Positions 15,021 through 23,323 of a DNA stretch of 64,000 nucleotides are shown piece by piece. The stretch's first letter is position 1. Each line of letters starts with the position of its first letter. This DNA is from an uncultured Porphyromonadaceae bacterium (GTDB taxonomy: Bacteria; Bacteroidota; Bacteroidia; Bacteroidales; Muribaculaceae). The stretch is taken from NCBI GenBank assembly GCA_902495075.1, contig CABUVO010000002.1, forward strand, positions 137,367 to 201,366, read 5' to 3'. Below the pieces are notes generated by a model. The model saw only the letters and a list, made by a program, of their open reading frames with translations. It did no database searches and was not told where the DNA came from. Both the position numbers and the translations under genes were made by a program.

Positions 15021-15713
15021 ATGCAGGAGAAATATCGAAAACACATGAAGTGGTGGCTCGACGAGTTTTCCGCAGGCGATCAAGTAGACCATTACGTTGA
15101 ATTATTTCCGGAACTTGACTCGCGTCTTGCCAAGTTTGCTGTAGGAATACTTTTGTGGAACATGAAAGGATTGATTGACATAAACAATCCCGATGATGTC
15201 TGCAAAGTACGTTTGATCCTGAAATTCCTTGATCAAACACCAGACTATGATTTCTTCGACAACGTATTCAACGAAGCCGATCCTGATACGGTATGTCAGA
15301 TAATCGGAATGTCGCCGTTCGCTCCCATAGAAGAAGGAGAGATCGAGTTTGATTATTGGGTTAGTGAGATCAAAAACTTTGAGGATGCTCATTCATATTT
15401 CGAAATGGTTTCATGGAGTATCGTTATTTCTGAAGAATCATTCAAGGAGAACACCTCAAATGGCAATCGATTCTACTTCTGTGGCAATGGCGATTGGTGG
15501 GACATTCCTTGTATGCCTGGCATGGGTTTTCCGCATGACAAGTACGGCTATTCACTGATAGCTGTTGAAGTGACTCCGGAAAATAAAATCGCATCTGTGA
15601 CCAGTCGCTGGAATACATACGCTGGAGATACAGGCGACTTCCTCTCCGAAGACGAAATAAAAAACATTCTCGGCGAAGTCAACTACAATAAAATGCTTTG
15701 TATTACGGCTTAA
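15021..15713 (+). CDS. Hypothetical protein, accessory region (230 aa)
   Basis: An acidic 230-residue soluble protein. I choose ATG 15021 (MQEKYRKHMKWWLDEF) since the upstream extension overlaps the small ORF before it. The N-terminal half is helical; the C-terminal half carries FYFCGNGDWWDIP and the block IAVEVTPENKIASVTSRWN, a pattern that appears in several uncharacterised Bacteroidales phage or mobile-element proteins (from memory, not checked). It ends the four-gene run that starts at 14418. Confidence 0.55.
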   Translation: MQEKYRKHMKWWLDEFSAGDQVDHYVELFPELDSRLAKFAVGILLWNMKGLIDINNPDDVCKVRLILKFLDQTPDYDFFDNVFNEADPDTVCQIIGMSPFAPIEEGEIEFDYWVSEIKNFEDAHSYFEMVSWSIVISEESFKENTSNGNRFYFCGNGDWWDIPCMPGMGFPHDKYGYSLIAVEVTPENKIASVTSRWNTYAGDTGDFLSEDEIKNILGEVNYNKMLCITA

Positions 15714-15756
15714 AATCACTAATTTTGCAAATATCCCCATATAAATATTTTTAAAT

Positions 15757-16722
15757 ATGAGAAAGGAAATAGAACATACTCTATCACTAAAGATAGAAAC
15801 CGATGAAAAATCTTCGTCCGGTAGGTGTTTATTCTTCCCAGAGAATATGTTGTCGGGAAAATACCGTAAATTATTCGGCATTGAAGATGTGGAATTTGAC
15901 GAGGCTTTCCGTGTCGTAACCGGAGGCGTGGGAAATGAATTTGCTAAAATCAACTCTCTTACCTCATCTTCTCTATTGTCGCTGTTGGTATTCTATCCGC
16001 TCTTCAATAAGAATACAAAAGATTCGTTAACTCTGTCAGTAAATGGGAACTTGATATCATTTACTAACTGTTTCTTTGAAATAAGAAACAAGGTAATTCG
16101 ACTGCCTTCGTGTGTAGATGTTGTCCTGCAATCGGAAGATAAAAAAACTCTTCTATTCCTTGAATCAAAATTCCTGGAATATGAAGATACAACAACAGAA
16201 GCCACATACGGCAAAGGATATTACAGTCTGTATTCTGAGTATCTTAGAGACTATTTAACAGACATCACAGTTGCCTCCGACAATAAAGGTAGAACAAAAC
16301 TAACTTCTAAAACAAGAATTTATATTGAGGGATTAAAGCAATCAATCTCACATCTGATAGGACTGGTTCGCGGGCCTAAGGACGAAACAGCAGAGTATTA
16401 TACCAAAGAATACCTGAAAGCATACTCTAAAGCATATAAGGGAGCAAAGACTCTTATGTATGGCACAATTCTATTCAATCCGGATAAATTTGACGGAGAT
16501 GCCTCACCATACATCAACTATGCAGACTTATACACAAGAATCATTGGTAAACAAGGCGGTGAAATAGTTGAAGGTATAAGGAAATGGTGTCATGCAAACC
16601 ACAAAAACGATGAAGGAAAAGAAATTTCGATTTTGGAACGTCCGCTAACGTATCAGAACGATATCCCACCAATATATAAGGAACGGCTTCCTCGAAAAAT
16701 CAGGGATTTCTACCAGCTATGA
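15757..16722 (+). CDS. PD-(D/E)XK-type nuclease-like protein
   Basis: A 321-residue protein. The block SCVDVVLQSEDKKTLLFLESKFLEY (about 112-136) has the spacing of a PD-(D/E)XK active site: an Asp in the first strand, then ESK in the second. It resembles the putative restriction endonucleases of the PGN_0703 group from Porphyromonas (family name from memory). A following helix with LKQSISHLIGL fits the usual Gln-containing helix after the core. DNA cleavage is therefore likely. Its stop overlaps the metallophosphoesterase start by 4 nt (ATGA), so both are made together. No methyltransferase is nearby. Confidence 0.6.
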   Translation: MRKEIEHTLSLKIETDEKSSSGRCLFFPENMLSGKYRKLFGIEDVEFDEAFRVVTGGVGNEFAKINSLTSSSLLSLLVFYPLFNKNTKDSLTLSVNGNLISFTNCFFEIRNKVIRLPSCVDVVLQSEDKKTLLFLESKFLEYEDTTTEATYGKGYYSLYSEYLRDYLTDITVASDNKGRTKLTSKTRIYIEGLKQSISHLIGLVRGPKDETAEYYTKEYLKAYSKAYKGAKTLMYGTILFNPDKFDGDASPYINYADLYTRIIGKQGGEIVEGIRKWCHANHKNDEGKEISILERPLTYQNDIPPIYKERLPRKIRDFYQL

Positions 16723-17312
16723 AAATACTCCATCTATCCGATACTCATGGCTGCCATCATCGGCTGCGGGACTTGCCAGAGGCGGATATGGTGGTACATT
16801 CCGGCGACTTCTGTATGGTCGGGAGTGAGGAGGAAGCGATTGATTTCCTCAACTGGTTCTGCGACATGCCGTACCGCCACAAGATATTCATCTGCGGTAA
16901 CCACGACGATTGTCTTTATGGAGCAAATATCGACGGTCTTGACAACAATGTTCATTATCTCTGCAACTCCGCTATTGAGATTGACGGTGTTAAATTCTAC
17001 GGCGTGCCAATGTTTATGAGAGATTGCATTACCGACCGTCAAAGTCGTAACTATGCCAATATCCTCGCAGATACTGACATTCTCATTACCCACTCTCCTG
17101 CATTCGGAATCCTTGACTTTGACGATGACATCAACTATGGCTCAGAGGAATTATTGCAGGCAGTGACGAATGTAAATCCCCGTATTCATCTGTTTGGCCA
17201 TATTCACAAACAGCATGGGATAACGACTATCGGAGCAACGATATTTTCAAACGGAGCGATAATGAATGAAGACTATTCAATTCTCAACCATCCTAATATC
17301 ATCGAGTTATAA
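16719..17312 (+). CDS. Calcineurin-like metallophosphoesterase
   Basis: A 197-residue protein with all metal-binding blocks of the family: LSDTHG (6-11), VVHSGDF (26-32), ICGNHDD (56-62), LITHSP and LFGHIHKQHG. It should be an active phosphodiesterase or phosphatase; small members of this type act on nucleic acids or cyclic nucleotides, but the substrate is unknown. Translational coupling to the nuclease-like gene upstream suggests a common role, possibly DNA processing or defence. A terminator follows at 17355. Confidence 0.85.
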   Translation: MKILHLSDTHGCHHRLRDLPEADMVVHSGDFCMVGSEEEAIDFLNWFCDMPYRHKIFICGNHDDCLYGANIDGLDNNVHYLCNSAIEIDGVKFYGVPMFMRDCITDRQSRNYANILADTDILITHSPAFGILDFDDDINYGSEELLQAVTNVNPRIHLFGHIHKQHGITTIGATIFSNGAIMNEDYSILNHPNIIEL

Positions 17313-17354
17313 GGCTTGAGCAGAGATAGATACCATAGCTTGTAAGAATTAACG

Positions 17355-17375
17355 CCACCGAAGGTGGTCTTTTAT
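17355..17375 (+). terminator. Terminator after the nuclease/phosphoesterase operon
   Basis: CCACC-GAA-GGTGG followed by TCTTTTATT. Confidence 0.55.
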
Positions 17376-17425
17376 TCTCTCGGCGGCGTTATTGGTTAGT
17401 GTAGTTTCGGTCCAGTGCGGCTTGT
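17375..17425. repeat. Diverged dispersed repeat (partner at 27249-27299)
   Basis: The two stretches share TCTCTCG..GGCGTTAT.GGTTAG.GT.GTTTC.GTCC.GTGC at roughly 80% identity by eye. Both lie beside gene remnants or ends in the accessory region. Confidence 0.45.
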
Positions 17426-17478
17426 TTGGCTTTGCGGTGAGTATTGATTGTTTCGCAAGCGCATACCGGCTTCGCCGA

Positions 17479-17928
17479 CTAATGCTTCAATCTCACTCGC
17501 GAACGTTGTTTCTGCTCTTTGCGATAACGGATGCGGGCTTCGTCAAAGGTCAGTCCGGGATGACGGCTCAGCCACAACTTGAAATCATCCGGAAGGGAGG
17601 CTCCTTGAGTGAGGCCTTCGTCTTGAATCGGTGCGCTGCCGGTAGACGGAGATGACAACGTGATTCCTACACCCTGCGATGACGATGCGGGAGATTGCTT
17701 TGCCGCCAACTGTCGTTGGAATGCTTCTGGAATCTTGTGGTCGGAGGGATATGCCCGGTTTATGACAGGTTCTCGTTTTTCGAAATCGTACCATATCCAG
17801 TAAGTAAGAGACACAATGCCTCCCGGTTCGCAGATTCCGATACTGATGAACTTGCCTTTCTGATAGGCTTGTTGCCTGAGTTGGTCAATCTTTACGCCAC
17901 ACACAACATCAGGTAATGGCGGTATCAC
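17479..17928 (-). CDS. Hypothetical protein (149 aa)
   Basis: A protein of up to 149 residues starting at a GTG, with a Ser/Pro/Gly-rich linker (about 80-105) and a charged C-terminal block DDFKLWLSRHPGLTFDEAR. No family is recognised. The start is unsure: a stop codon lies just upstream, so the gene may be truncated at its 5' end. It is the only minus-strand gene in this part of the accessory region. Confidence 0.4.
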   Translation of the reverse strand: MIPPLPDVVCGVKIDQLRQQAYQKGKFISIGICEPGGIVSLTYWIWYDFEKREPVINRAYPSDHKIPEAFQRQLAAKQSPASSSQGVGITLSSPSTGSAPIQDEGLTQGASLPDDFKLWLSRHPGLTFDEARIRYRKEQKQRSRVRLKH

Positions 17929-18043
17929 AATCGGTTCAGGCTACTTTCAACGCTCAGTAGGAGTGATTTCTTCATTGTAGGATGAAACGGATATATCTCA
18001 GATAAAATGTTGGCTTATGAGCGGTTGGATGAAATATTTTTTG

Positions 18044-18051
18044 TAATTTTG
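18044..18051 (+). promoter_or_regulatory. -7 element of the AlbA_2-type gene
   Basis: TAATTTTG 24 nt before the ATG at 18076. Confidence 0.5.
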
Positions 18052-18075
18052 CATATAGACAACCCATAAATCCGA

Positions 18076-19515
18076 ATGATAGCCAAAGAGGACATATTGG
18101 AACTGCTGAAGTCCACCGAGTCATATCGTGTGGAACGCACTGTCAGTACCGGCAACATGGACAAGTTCTGTGAGGCCATCTGTGCGTTTGCCAATGATAT
18201 GCCTAACTCCCGCAAGAATGGCTATCTGATTATCGGGGCAAAAGATAACGGAAGTATTGCCGGAATGAAGGTCGATGATGCTTTGTTGAAAAAGATTGCA
18301 GGCATCCGCTCTGACGGCAATATACTCCCCTTGCCGACTATGTCAGTCGAGCGGTTCTCTTTTCCCGAGGGCGATTTGCTCGTTGCAGAGGTTAGACCTT
18401 CCGATTTGCCTCCGGTTAGATATCGTGGTAGAGTATTTATACGTGTCGGACCTCGCAGAGATATTGCCACTGAAGCGGAGGAGAGAATCCTTGCGGAACG
18501 TCGCTGCTCATTCATGGCAACCTTTGACGCGACACCATGTCTTAACGCCAAACTGGAAGATTTGAATATAGATTACATCAAGTCTAAATATCTCCCGATG
18601 GTGTTTGACGAAGAAATGCTTGCAACGGACAAACGCGATATCAAAGAGCAATTGGCATCAATACATCTCTATGACCGCGACAACGATTGTCCGACATACG
18701 CTGGCATAATACTTTTCGGCACCAATCCCAAATATTTTCTTCTCGGCGATTATGTGCAGTTCGTGCGCTTTGCTGGAAAGGATAAAGGTGGTGACATCCT
18801 CAACGAGCGTCAGTTTGCCGGTCCTCTCTACAAGATGTTGCCGACGTTGGAATCATTTGTTCGGGATGGTATCATTACCCAACGACCCGTTCCGGAATCT
18901 CTTTTCCGGGAAAGAACTGTCTGGAACTATCCTGAAGGGGCAATCCGTGAATTACTGATGAACGCCTGTATGCACAGGGATTATCAAGCCAATATGCCTA
19001 TCCGCTTGTATCAGTTTGATGACTACATTGAAGTGATGAATGCCGGTGGACTGTATGGCGAAGCCCGTCCTGAGAACTTCCCGTCAGTCAATGACTATCG
19101 CAATCCCCTTGTGGCAGAAGCCATGAGAGTGATGAAGTATGTCAATAAATTCAACCGTGGTGTTACCCGCGTGCAGGAGATGTTGAAAGATAACGGCAAC
19201 CCACCGGCAGAGTTTGACGTGAATACAATCACCGCCTTTCGTGTCAATGTCTATGCCACAAACGAATCCGACTTATCGAAAGGCACAAGTCAGGGCACAA
19301 GTCAGGGCACAAGTCAAACAGATAAAACCATCGAAGAGAAAATCATCGAGTTCTGCAAAGAGCCTCGCTCATTAGCCGAGATAACCGAATTTTGCGGTTT
19401 CAAAGACAAACGCAAATTCCGTGAGCGTTATCTCAACCCCATCCTCGGCACCCAAATCCAAATGACAATCCCCGACAAACCCACAAGTCGTTTTCAGAAA
19501 TATATAGCCAGATAA
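18076..19515 (+). CDS. AlbA_2/Schlafen-like putative DNA-binding ATPase
   Basis: A 479-residue protein. Residues 13-130 form the AlbA_2 domain (VERTVSTGNMDKFCEAICAFAND, then GYLIIGAKDNGSIAGM), and about 280-390 are the RecG-like HATPase_c_4 domain with ELLMNACMHRDY (Bergerat-type Asn/Asp) and MNAGGLYG. A linker with three GTSQ repeats (12-bp DNA unit) leads into a winged-helix C-terminus (IIEFCKEPRSLAEITEFC). Such proteins are widespread in Bacteroidetes and thought to act in transcription control or stress/defence; the function is not settled. It has its own promoter. Confidence 0.8.
   Translation: MIAKEDILELLKSTESYRVERTVSTGNMDKFCEAICAFANDMPNSRKNGYLIIGAKDNGSIAGMKVDDALLKKIAGIRSDGNILPLPTMSVERFSFPEGDLLVAEVRPSDLPPVRYRGRVFIRVGPRRDIATEAEERILAERRCSFMATFDATPCLNAKLEDLNIDYIKSKYLPMVFDEEMLATDKRDIKEQLASIHLYDRDNDCPTYAGIILFGTNPKYFLLGDYVQFVRFAGKDKGGDILNERQFAGPLYKMLPTLESFVRDGIITQRPVPESLFRERTVWNYPEGAIRELLMNACMHRDYQANMPIRLYQFDDYIEVMNAGGLYGEARPENFPSVNDYRNPLVAEAMRVMKYVNKFNRGVTRVQEMLKDNGNPPAEFDVNTITAFRVNVYATNESDLSKGTSQGTSQGTSQTDKTIEEKIIEFCKEPRSLAEITEFCGFKDKRKFRERYLNPILGTQIQMTIPDKPTSRFQKYIAR
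19280..19318. repeat. 12-bp in-frame tandem repeat (GTSQ)3
   Basis: GGCACAAGTCAG is repeated three times inside the AlbA_2-type gene. Copy number change would keep the frame and alter only linker length. Confidence 0.8.
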
Positions 19516-19609
19516 CAATCTCATGGATAAACGCAAGAGACGTTGGTAGTCCACGCTTCTCATTAATAATCAGCCCTGTAAAGACTGCTGGGCAAAATGA
19601 AAGATAACA

Positions 19610-20290
19610 ATGGAAATGAAATTCTGCCAGAGCTGCGGAATGCCGCTCACAAGTGAAATACTCGGTACGAATGCCGATGGATCGCCAAATGAAGATTACT
19701 GTATCTACTGCTATAAAGACGGTAAGTTCACGCAGGATATGACTATGGAGCAGATGATAGACCACTGCGCCCAGTTCACGGATGAAATCAACAAGCAATC
19801 AGGACAGAACCTGACTAAAGAACAGGCAAAGGAAATGATGCGCCAGTTCTTTCCTCACCTCAAACGATGGAAACAGTATAGCGACTATAATCTGATACAC
19901 AAAGCGGAGACTCTTCTTGCGGAATGTACTACTGTAACCATTGCATCTGTCAATAGTGATGGCTTTCCGCGCCCCGTGCCTATGGCGAAAGGCGAGACAC
20001 AAGGCTGTAATATAATATGGATGGCAACGGGGGCTGATTCTGTGAAAGTCACCGATTTCAAGAGTAATCCCAAAGCCGGGTTATGCTACGATAAAGGCGG
20101 TTCAAGTGTCTGTCTGCGTGGCACTGTGGAGATTATTGATGATGACGATATCCGCAGGGAGAAATGGCAGGATTGGTATATAAATCATTTCTCGGGAGGA
20201 CCTGCTGACCCGAACTATTTGCTGCTTCGCTTCCTTGGGACTGAAGCTACTATCTGGATTGACCATGAATTTGCCCATATTCAAATATAA
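19610..20290 (+). CDS. Zinc-ribbon plus pyridoxamine 5'-phosphate oxidase-fold protein
   Basis: A 226-residue protein of two parts. Residues 4-80 are a putative zinc ribbon (FCQSCGMPLT, then YCIYCYKDGKF, four cysteines). Residues 90-226 are a PPOX-like split barrel (AECTTVTIASVNSDGFPRPV; LCYDKGGSSVCLRGTVEI) that usually binds a flavin. Likely a small flavin-dependent reductase or stress protein; the substrate is unknown. It stands alone among other small enzyme genes. Confidence 0.8.
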   Translation: MEMKFCQSCGMPLTSEILGTNADGSPNEDYCIYCYKDGKFTQDMTMEQMIDHCAQFTDEINKQSGQNLTKEQAKEMMRQFFPHLKRWKQYSDYNLIHKAETLLAECTTVTIASVNSDGFPRPVPMAKGETQGCNIIWMATGADSVKVTDFKSNPKAGLCYDKGGSSVCLRGTVEIIDDDDIRREKWQDWYINHFSGGPADPNYLLLRFLGTEATIWIDHEFAHIQI

Positions 20291-20302
20291 ATTCTTGTCT
20301 TT

Positions 20303-20409
20303 TCAGGTCAGACCGTCGGGCTTGTATCCGCTACATCCGCGAGCATGGCGAACAAGCTTTCGTCGAGGAAATGACTAAACGTAAATGTCAGACAATTAAA
20401 CGTAAATAA
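20303..20409 (+). pseudogene. Unidentified gene remnant
   Basis: An open frame without a start codon reads RSDRRACIRYIREHGEQAFV and ends at TAA 20407-20409, 4 nt before the YciI gene. The sequence looks coding (charged, helical) but has no start, so it is probably the 3' end of a lost gene. Family not recognised. Confidence 0.3.
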
Positions 20410-20413
20410 GACC

Positions 20414-20701
20414 ATGTTTATCGCAATATTAACATATAAGAAACCGTTGAGCGAGGTTGACCGCTTTCTTAAGGCGCACCGTGAATATCTCGCTAAGCAT
20501 TATGCCGCAGGCGACTTCATCGCTTCCGGTCCGCAGACACCTCGCATTGGCGGCGTGATTATGATTAAGGCTGAAAACCGTACTGCAGTGGACGCCATCA
20601 TTACAAAAGACCCGTTCAACATCAACGACATCGCCGACTATCAGATTGTGGAGTTTACTCCGACAATGTTCTGCGATGATATTCTCAAACCCATTCTCTG
20701 A
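20414..20701 (+). CDS. YciI family protein
   Basis: A 95-residue ferredoxin-like fold protein. The pattern HREYLAKHYAAGDFIASGPQ followed by KDPFNINDIADYQIVEF matches the YCII domain, with the His/Asp pair proposed to be catalytic. YciI proteins are small dehalogenase-like or dehydratase-like enzymes; the substrate here is unknown. The next gene begins 2 nt after its stop. Confidence 0.85.
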   Translation: MFIAILTYKKPLSEVDRFLKAHREYLAKHYAAGDFIASGPQTPRIGGVIMIKAENRTAVDAIITKDPFNINDIADYQIVEFTPTMFCDDILKPIL

Positions 20702-20703
20702 TT

Positions 20704-20877
20704 ATGCCATACATATCAATCGAAAGCGGAAAGCTGACAGCAGGACAGAAAAAACAACTTATTGAGCGGCTGACAGCAACAGCATCCGAGATAACCCATA
20801 TCCCGGAGCAGTTCTTCACTGTCATCATTAAGGAACTGCCAGACGAGAATTTCGGTATCGGTGGTAGATTCCATTGA
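20704..20877 (+). CDS. 4-oxalocrotonate tautomerase family protein
   Basis: A 57-residue protein (ATG 20704, TGA 20875-20877). Pro follows the initiator Met (MPYISIESGKLTAGQKKQLI), as needed for the catalytic N-terminal proline, and the C-terminal FFTVIIKELPDENFGIGG is the family's second half. It would tautomerise small keto-enol acids as a hexamer. It overlaps nothing and is 2 nt downstream of the YciI gene, so the two are one operon. Confidence 0.8.
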   Translation: MPYISIESGKLTAGQKKQLIERLTATASEITHIPEQFFTVIIKELPDENFGIGGRFH

Positions 20878-20901
20878 CGAGATTAAACGCGACTACAAAC
20901 C

Positions 20902-21414
20902 ATGAGTTTGACATTACGCCCATATCAACCTTCGGATGCTGCGATGATAGCATCGTGGCTTAAAAGTGAGTATCTAATGCGCCAGTGGTGTGCCGACAGA
21001 TACGAACATTATCCCGTCACCCCCGAAGATATGAACACATATCATGCGAAGTATATTGACGGACAACACTCACGCGCCCTTACAATGACTGATGGCGATG
21101 ATATTGTCGGGTACATCACCTTGCGCACTCCGACAGACAATCCGGCTGAGCAACGACTGGGATTCGTTATTGTCGATGATTCAAAACGTGGTCGCGGTTA
21201 TGGAAAAACGCTTGTTTCAATGGCGGCTAAATATGCTTTTGAAGAGCTTGGAGCCAAGAAAGTGTCACTCGGAGTCTTTGAAAATAATTCGTCCGCCATT
21301 CATTGCTATGAGGCGGCGGGATTCCATCGAGTGTCACTACCTGAAACCGAGAGTTACGAATGTCTGGGCGAAACATGGAATTGTATTGAGATGGAACAGT
21401 ATAGAGAACTTTGA
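20902..21414 (+). CDS. GNAT family N-acetyltransferase
   Basis: A 170-residue acetyltransferase. The acetyl-CoA binding loop KRGRGYGKTLV lies near 96-106, followed by FENNSSAIHCYEAAGF. The N-terminal part (SLTLRPYQPSDAAMIASWL) is usual for RimI/RimJ-like enzymes. The acceptor (protein, antibiotic or metabolite) cannot be read from the sequence. It follows the tautomerase by 24 nt. Confidence 0.88.
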   Translation: MSLTLRPYQPSDAAMIASWLKSEYLMRQWCADRYEHYPVTPEDMNTYHAKYIDGQHSRALTMTDGDDIVGYITLRTPTDNPAEQRLGFVIVDDSKRGRGYGKTLVSMAAKYAFEELGAKKVSLGVFENNSSAIHCYEAAGFHRVSLPETESYECLGETWNCIEMEQYREL

Positions 21415-21494
21415 AAGTAACGGTGAAAACCACAAGTTGTAACTATGCGTAACCTCGGTGAAAATATGTGTTTTATCCTTAAACAAATCAGATT

Positions 21495-22094
21495 ATGAAC
21501 GTAAAGACAGAGTTGCTGCGATTTACCGAAAATAGCCTAAACTTGCGTTTTAATGACGTAAATATTGAGCCTGAAACGATACAGGCTATCATGATAAACG
21601 AAGTTGTACCCATTGATTCTGACGATGATTTCTATGGAAAATCCGACTCGGCATATATGTCGACTACTATTCCTCTGTTTCTACAAGCCGGTATTGAAGT
21701 AAACAGCATTCATGATATATTAAACCTCGGCATTTATATAACAAACGCTGTCAAGACTCCTAAATCGGAATACGCTGTTTCAAAGGAGAGTATTGAAAGA
21801 AGTCTGCCGGCTCTTGAACGTGAAATGCAATTATTTCCCAATCTAAAGGTTATCATGCTGATGGGAGATGTCGCTAAAAAAGCGTTCAACATAATCAGCA
21901 AGAAAGAGTCAGGGAAAAATGCCGTTCCAAGTATATCAACCTACAAATTGCGTAATACCGAAATTTTCTATAAAGGGATACGCATTATACCCTCTTACAT
22001 TATGACGGGGCAGAACATCTTGATTGAAAAGTCAAAATTCGAGATGGCAGCGGAGGATATAGCAACTATGTATAAGCTGATAATCTCAAAATGA
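21495..22094 (+). CDS. Uracil-DNA glycosylase superfamily-like protein
   Basis: A 199-residue protein similar in layout to the UDG superfamily members of Bacteroidetes: AIMINEVVPIDSDDDFYG takes the place of the GExPG catalytic loop, then YITNAVKTPK, then PNLKVIMLMGDVAKKAFN and IIPSYIMTG. The catalytic loop departs from canonical families 1-5, so glycosylase activity is uncertain. Its stop overlaps the start of the acetyltransferase gene by 4 nt (ATGA). Confidence 0.6.
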   Translation: MNVKTELLRFTENSLNLRFNDVNIEPETIQAIMINEVVPIDSDDDFYGKSDSAYMSTTIPLFLQAGIEVNSIHDILNLGIYITNAVKTPKSEYAVSKESIERSLPALEREMQLFPNLKVIMLMGDVAKKAFNIISKKESGKNAVPSISTYKLRNTEIFYKGIRIIPSYIMTGQNILIEKSKFEMAAEDIATMYKLIISK

Positions 22095-22711
22095 AGAACG
22101 ACAAGATTTATCCAAGAACCGGTGATACACAGACGGTGTATCTTAAATCGGTTGTCACGCGCCCGACAATCGAGGTCGGGGACTTCACCATCTATAACGA
22201 TTTTGTGAATGATCCGCGAGATTTCGAGAAAAACAATGTACTCTACCATTATCCTATAAATAATGACAGGCTTATTATCGGTAAGTTCTGTTCGATAGCC
22301 TGCGGTGCAAAGTTTATTTTCAACTGCGCCAACCATACGCTTAAATCGTTGTCCACATACACATTTCCTTTGTTTTTCGAGGAATGGGATTTGCCGAAAT
22401 CGGAGGTTGCCTCCGCTTGGGACAACAAAGGCGATATTGTGATTGGCAATGATGTATGGATAGGCTATGATGCAGTCATCATGGCTGGAGTTACCATTGG
22501 AGACGGTGCAATTATCGGGACGCAAGCTGTCGTCACCAAAGATGTAGAGCCTTATTCAATCGTAGGCGGAGTTCCGGCAAAAGAGATACGCAAGCGGTTT
22601 GCTCCTGAAGTTATAAAGAAACTTATAGAGATACAATGGTGGAACTGGTCCATTGAGAAAATCAGAAGCTATATTCCTGATATACAATCCGGAAATATAG
22701 ATGCATTATAG
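22091..22711 (+). CDS. Vat/CatB-like xenobiotic O-acetyltransferase
   Basis: A 206-residue left-handed beta-helix acetyltransferase. Hexapeptide repeats run through LIIGKFCSIACGAKFIF and DIVIGNDVWIGYDAVIMAG to IVGGVPAKEIRKRF; the insert with FNCANHTLKSLSTYTF carries the catalytic His of the XAT class (NH motif). The class includes streptogramin A (Vat) and chloramphenicol (CatB) acetyltransferases, but also sugar acetyltransferases, so resistance is an inference. It is translationally coupled to the UDG-like gene. Confidence 0.8.
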   Translation: MKNDKIYPRTGDTQTVYLKSVVTRPTIEVGDFTIYNDFVNDPRDFEKNNVLYHYPINNDRLIIGKFCSIACGAKFIFNCANHTLKSLSTYTFPLFFEEWDLPKSEVASAWDNKGDIVIGNDVWIGYDAVIMAGVTIGDGAIIGTQAVVTKDVEPYSIVGGVPAKEIRKRFAPEVIKKLIEIQWWNWSIEKIRSYIPDIQSGNIDAL

Positions 22712-22786
22712 GATACAACCACCGAAATATGAACTGCTCAAAATCTTTATCAATTTGATTTATCTTTTTATGATTGTATCTGGAAT

Positions 22787-22992
22787 TTATGCGTCCACAA
22801 ACAAATCATCGGCGGTTATTTGCGAATGGATATTATTCATTGAATAGGAGTTCTTCACAAGTCCGGAACTTGTTATCATTGTCAGGGCAATCCCTTTGCG
22901 GGTCTTTGTCAACTGACGGAACAAAGATGCCTTGTTGCGCAAGTTCTCCATATACTTCTTATCTATGGTGTAAGGGTTGTCGGAATAAAAAA
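22787..22992 (-). pseudogene. 3' remnant of an AAA-ATPase gene (DUF234/archaeal-type ATPase)
   Basis: On the minus strand an open stretch ends at TAA (22789-22787) and reads NPYTIDKKYMENLRNKASLF, then LTKTRKGIALTMITSSGLVK and a tail ADDLFVDA. This is the fixed C-terminus of the large Bacteroidales ATP-binding proteins with a PD-(D/E)XK-like C-terminal domain. Upstream the frame breaks at once, where the structured element A begins (22994). Only about 65 codons remain. Confidence 0.6.
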
Positions 22993-22993
22993 T

Positions 22994-23221
22994 ATTCTTA
23001 CATCATGCAGCCAAATCGTATATTCTTATGCCATATTTGGCTATACGATGTAAGTAACTCCGATACAATCGTGCTCATTATTCAAGGGTGCAACAACGAT
23101 ATTCACTTACGTCACACAGCCAAATCGCATACTTTTTGCACTCATTTGGAATCGTCATGGATGTCAGAAGTCGGATTAATTTGGTTCGGGGTTTATATAT
23201 GCCCGATAAACCAAACCTAAC
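22994..23221. repeat. Structured intergenic element, copy A
   Basis: Three conserved parts: stem-loops of 30 nt with CCAAAT/ATTTGG ends at 23011-23040 and 23120-23149, and a 53-nt block at 23168-23220 (starting AAGTCGGATTAATTTGG, ending ATAAACCAAACCTAA). The last part is identical at 52 of 53 positions to 24999-25051. The first stem is extended by CTTACATC/GATGTAAG. It lies 100 nt upstream of the DUF3800 gene. Probably a MITE-like element or a structured RNA. Confidence 0.7.
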
Positions 23222-23311
23222 TATATGTGGGCTGGTGAGAAAATTCCGACGCGGTTAAATCCTTTGAAATTCTTTGAACGGACAAGGTTTCCATATCTCA
23301 CGGATTTGTAG

Positions 23312-23319
23312 TAACTTTG
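23312..23319 (+). promoter_or_regulatory. -7 element of the DUF3800 gene (leaderless start)
   Basis: TAACTTTG ends 4 nt before the ATG at 23324. Transcription should start at or next to the ATG, so the mRNA is probably leaderless. The decamer GTAACTTTGC also fits the GTAnnTTTGC core used by CTnDOT-type integrases. Confidence 0.6.
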
Positions 23320-23323
23320 CAGT

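Noticed and set aside
17392..17655. Plus-strand open frame of 87 codons
   Set aside because: It lies opposite the better-looking minus-strand 149-aa gene and includes the dispersed repeat; no family or promoter.
22774..23220. Plus-strand open frame of 148 codons
   Set aside because: It runs across the AAA-ATPase remnant on the other strand and the structured element A; composition is not protein-like (runs of Ser, Cys and Leu) and there is no promoter or homology.
23311..23320. GTAACTTTGC as a CTnDOT-type attachment core
   Set aside because: The decamer fits GTAnnTTTGC, but so do other promoter -7 boxes here (18043, 36231); without an integrase or a second arm it is better explained as a promoter.
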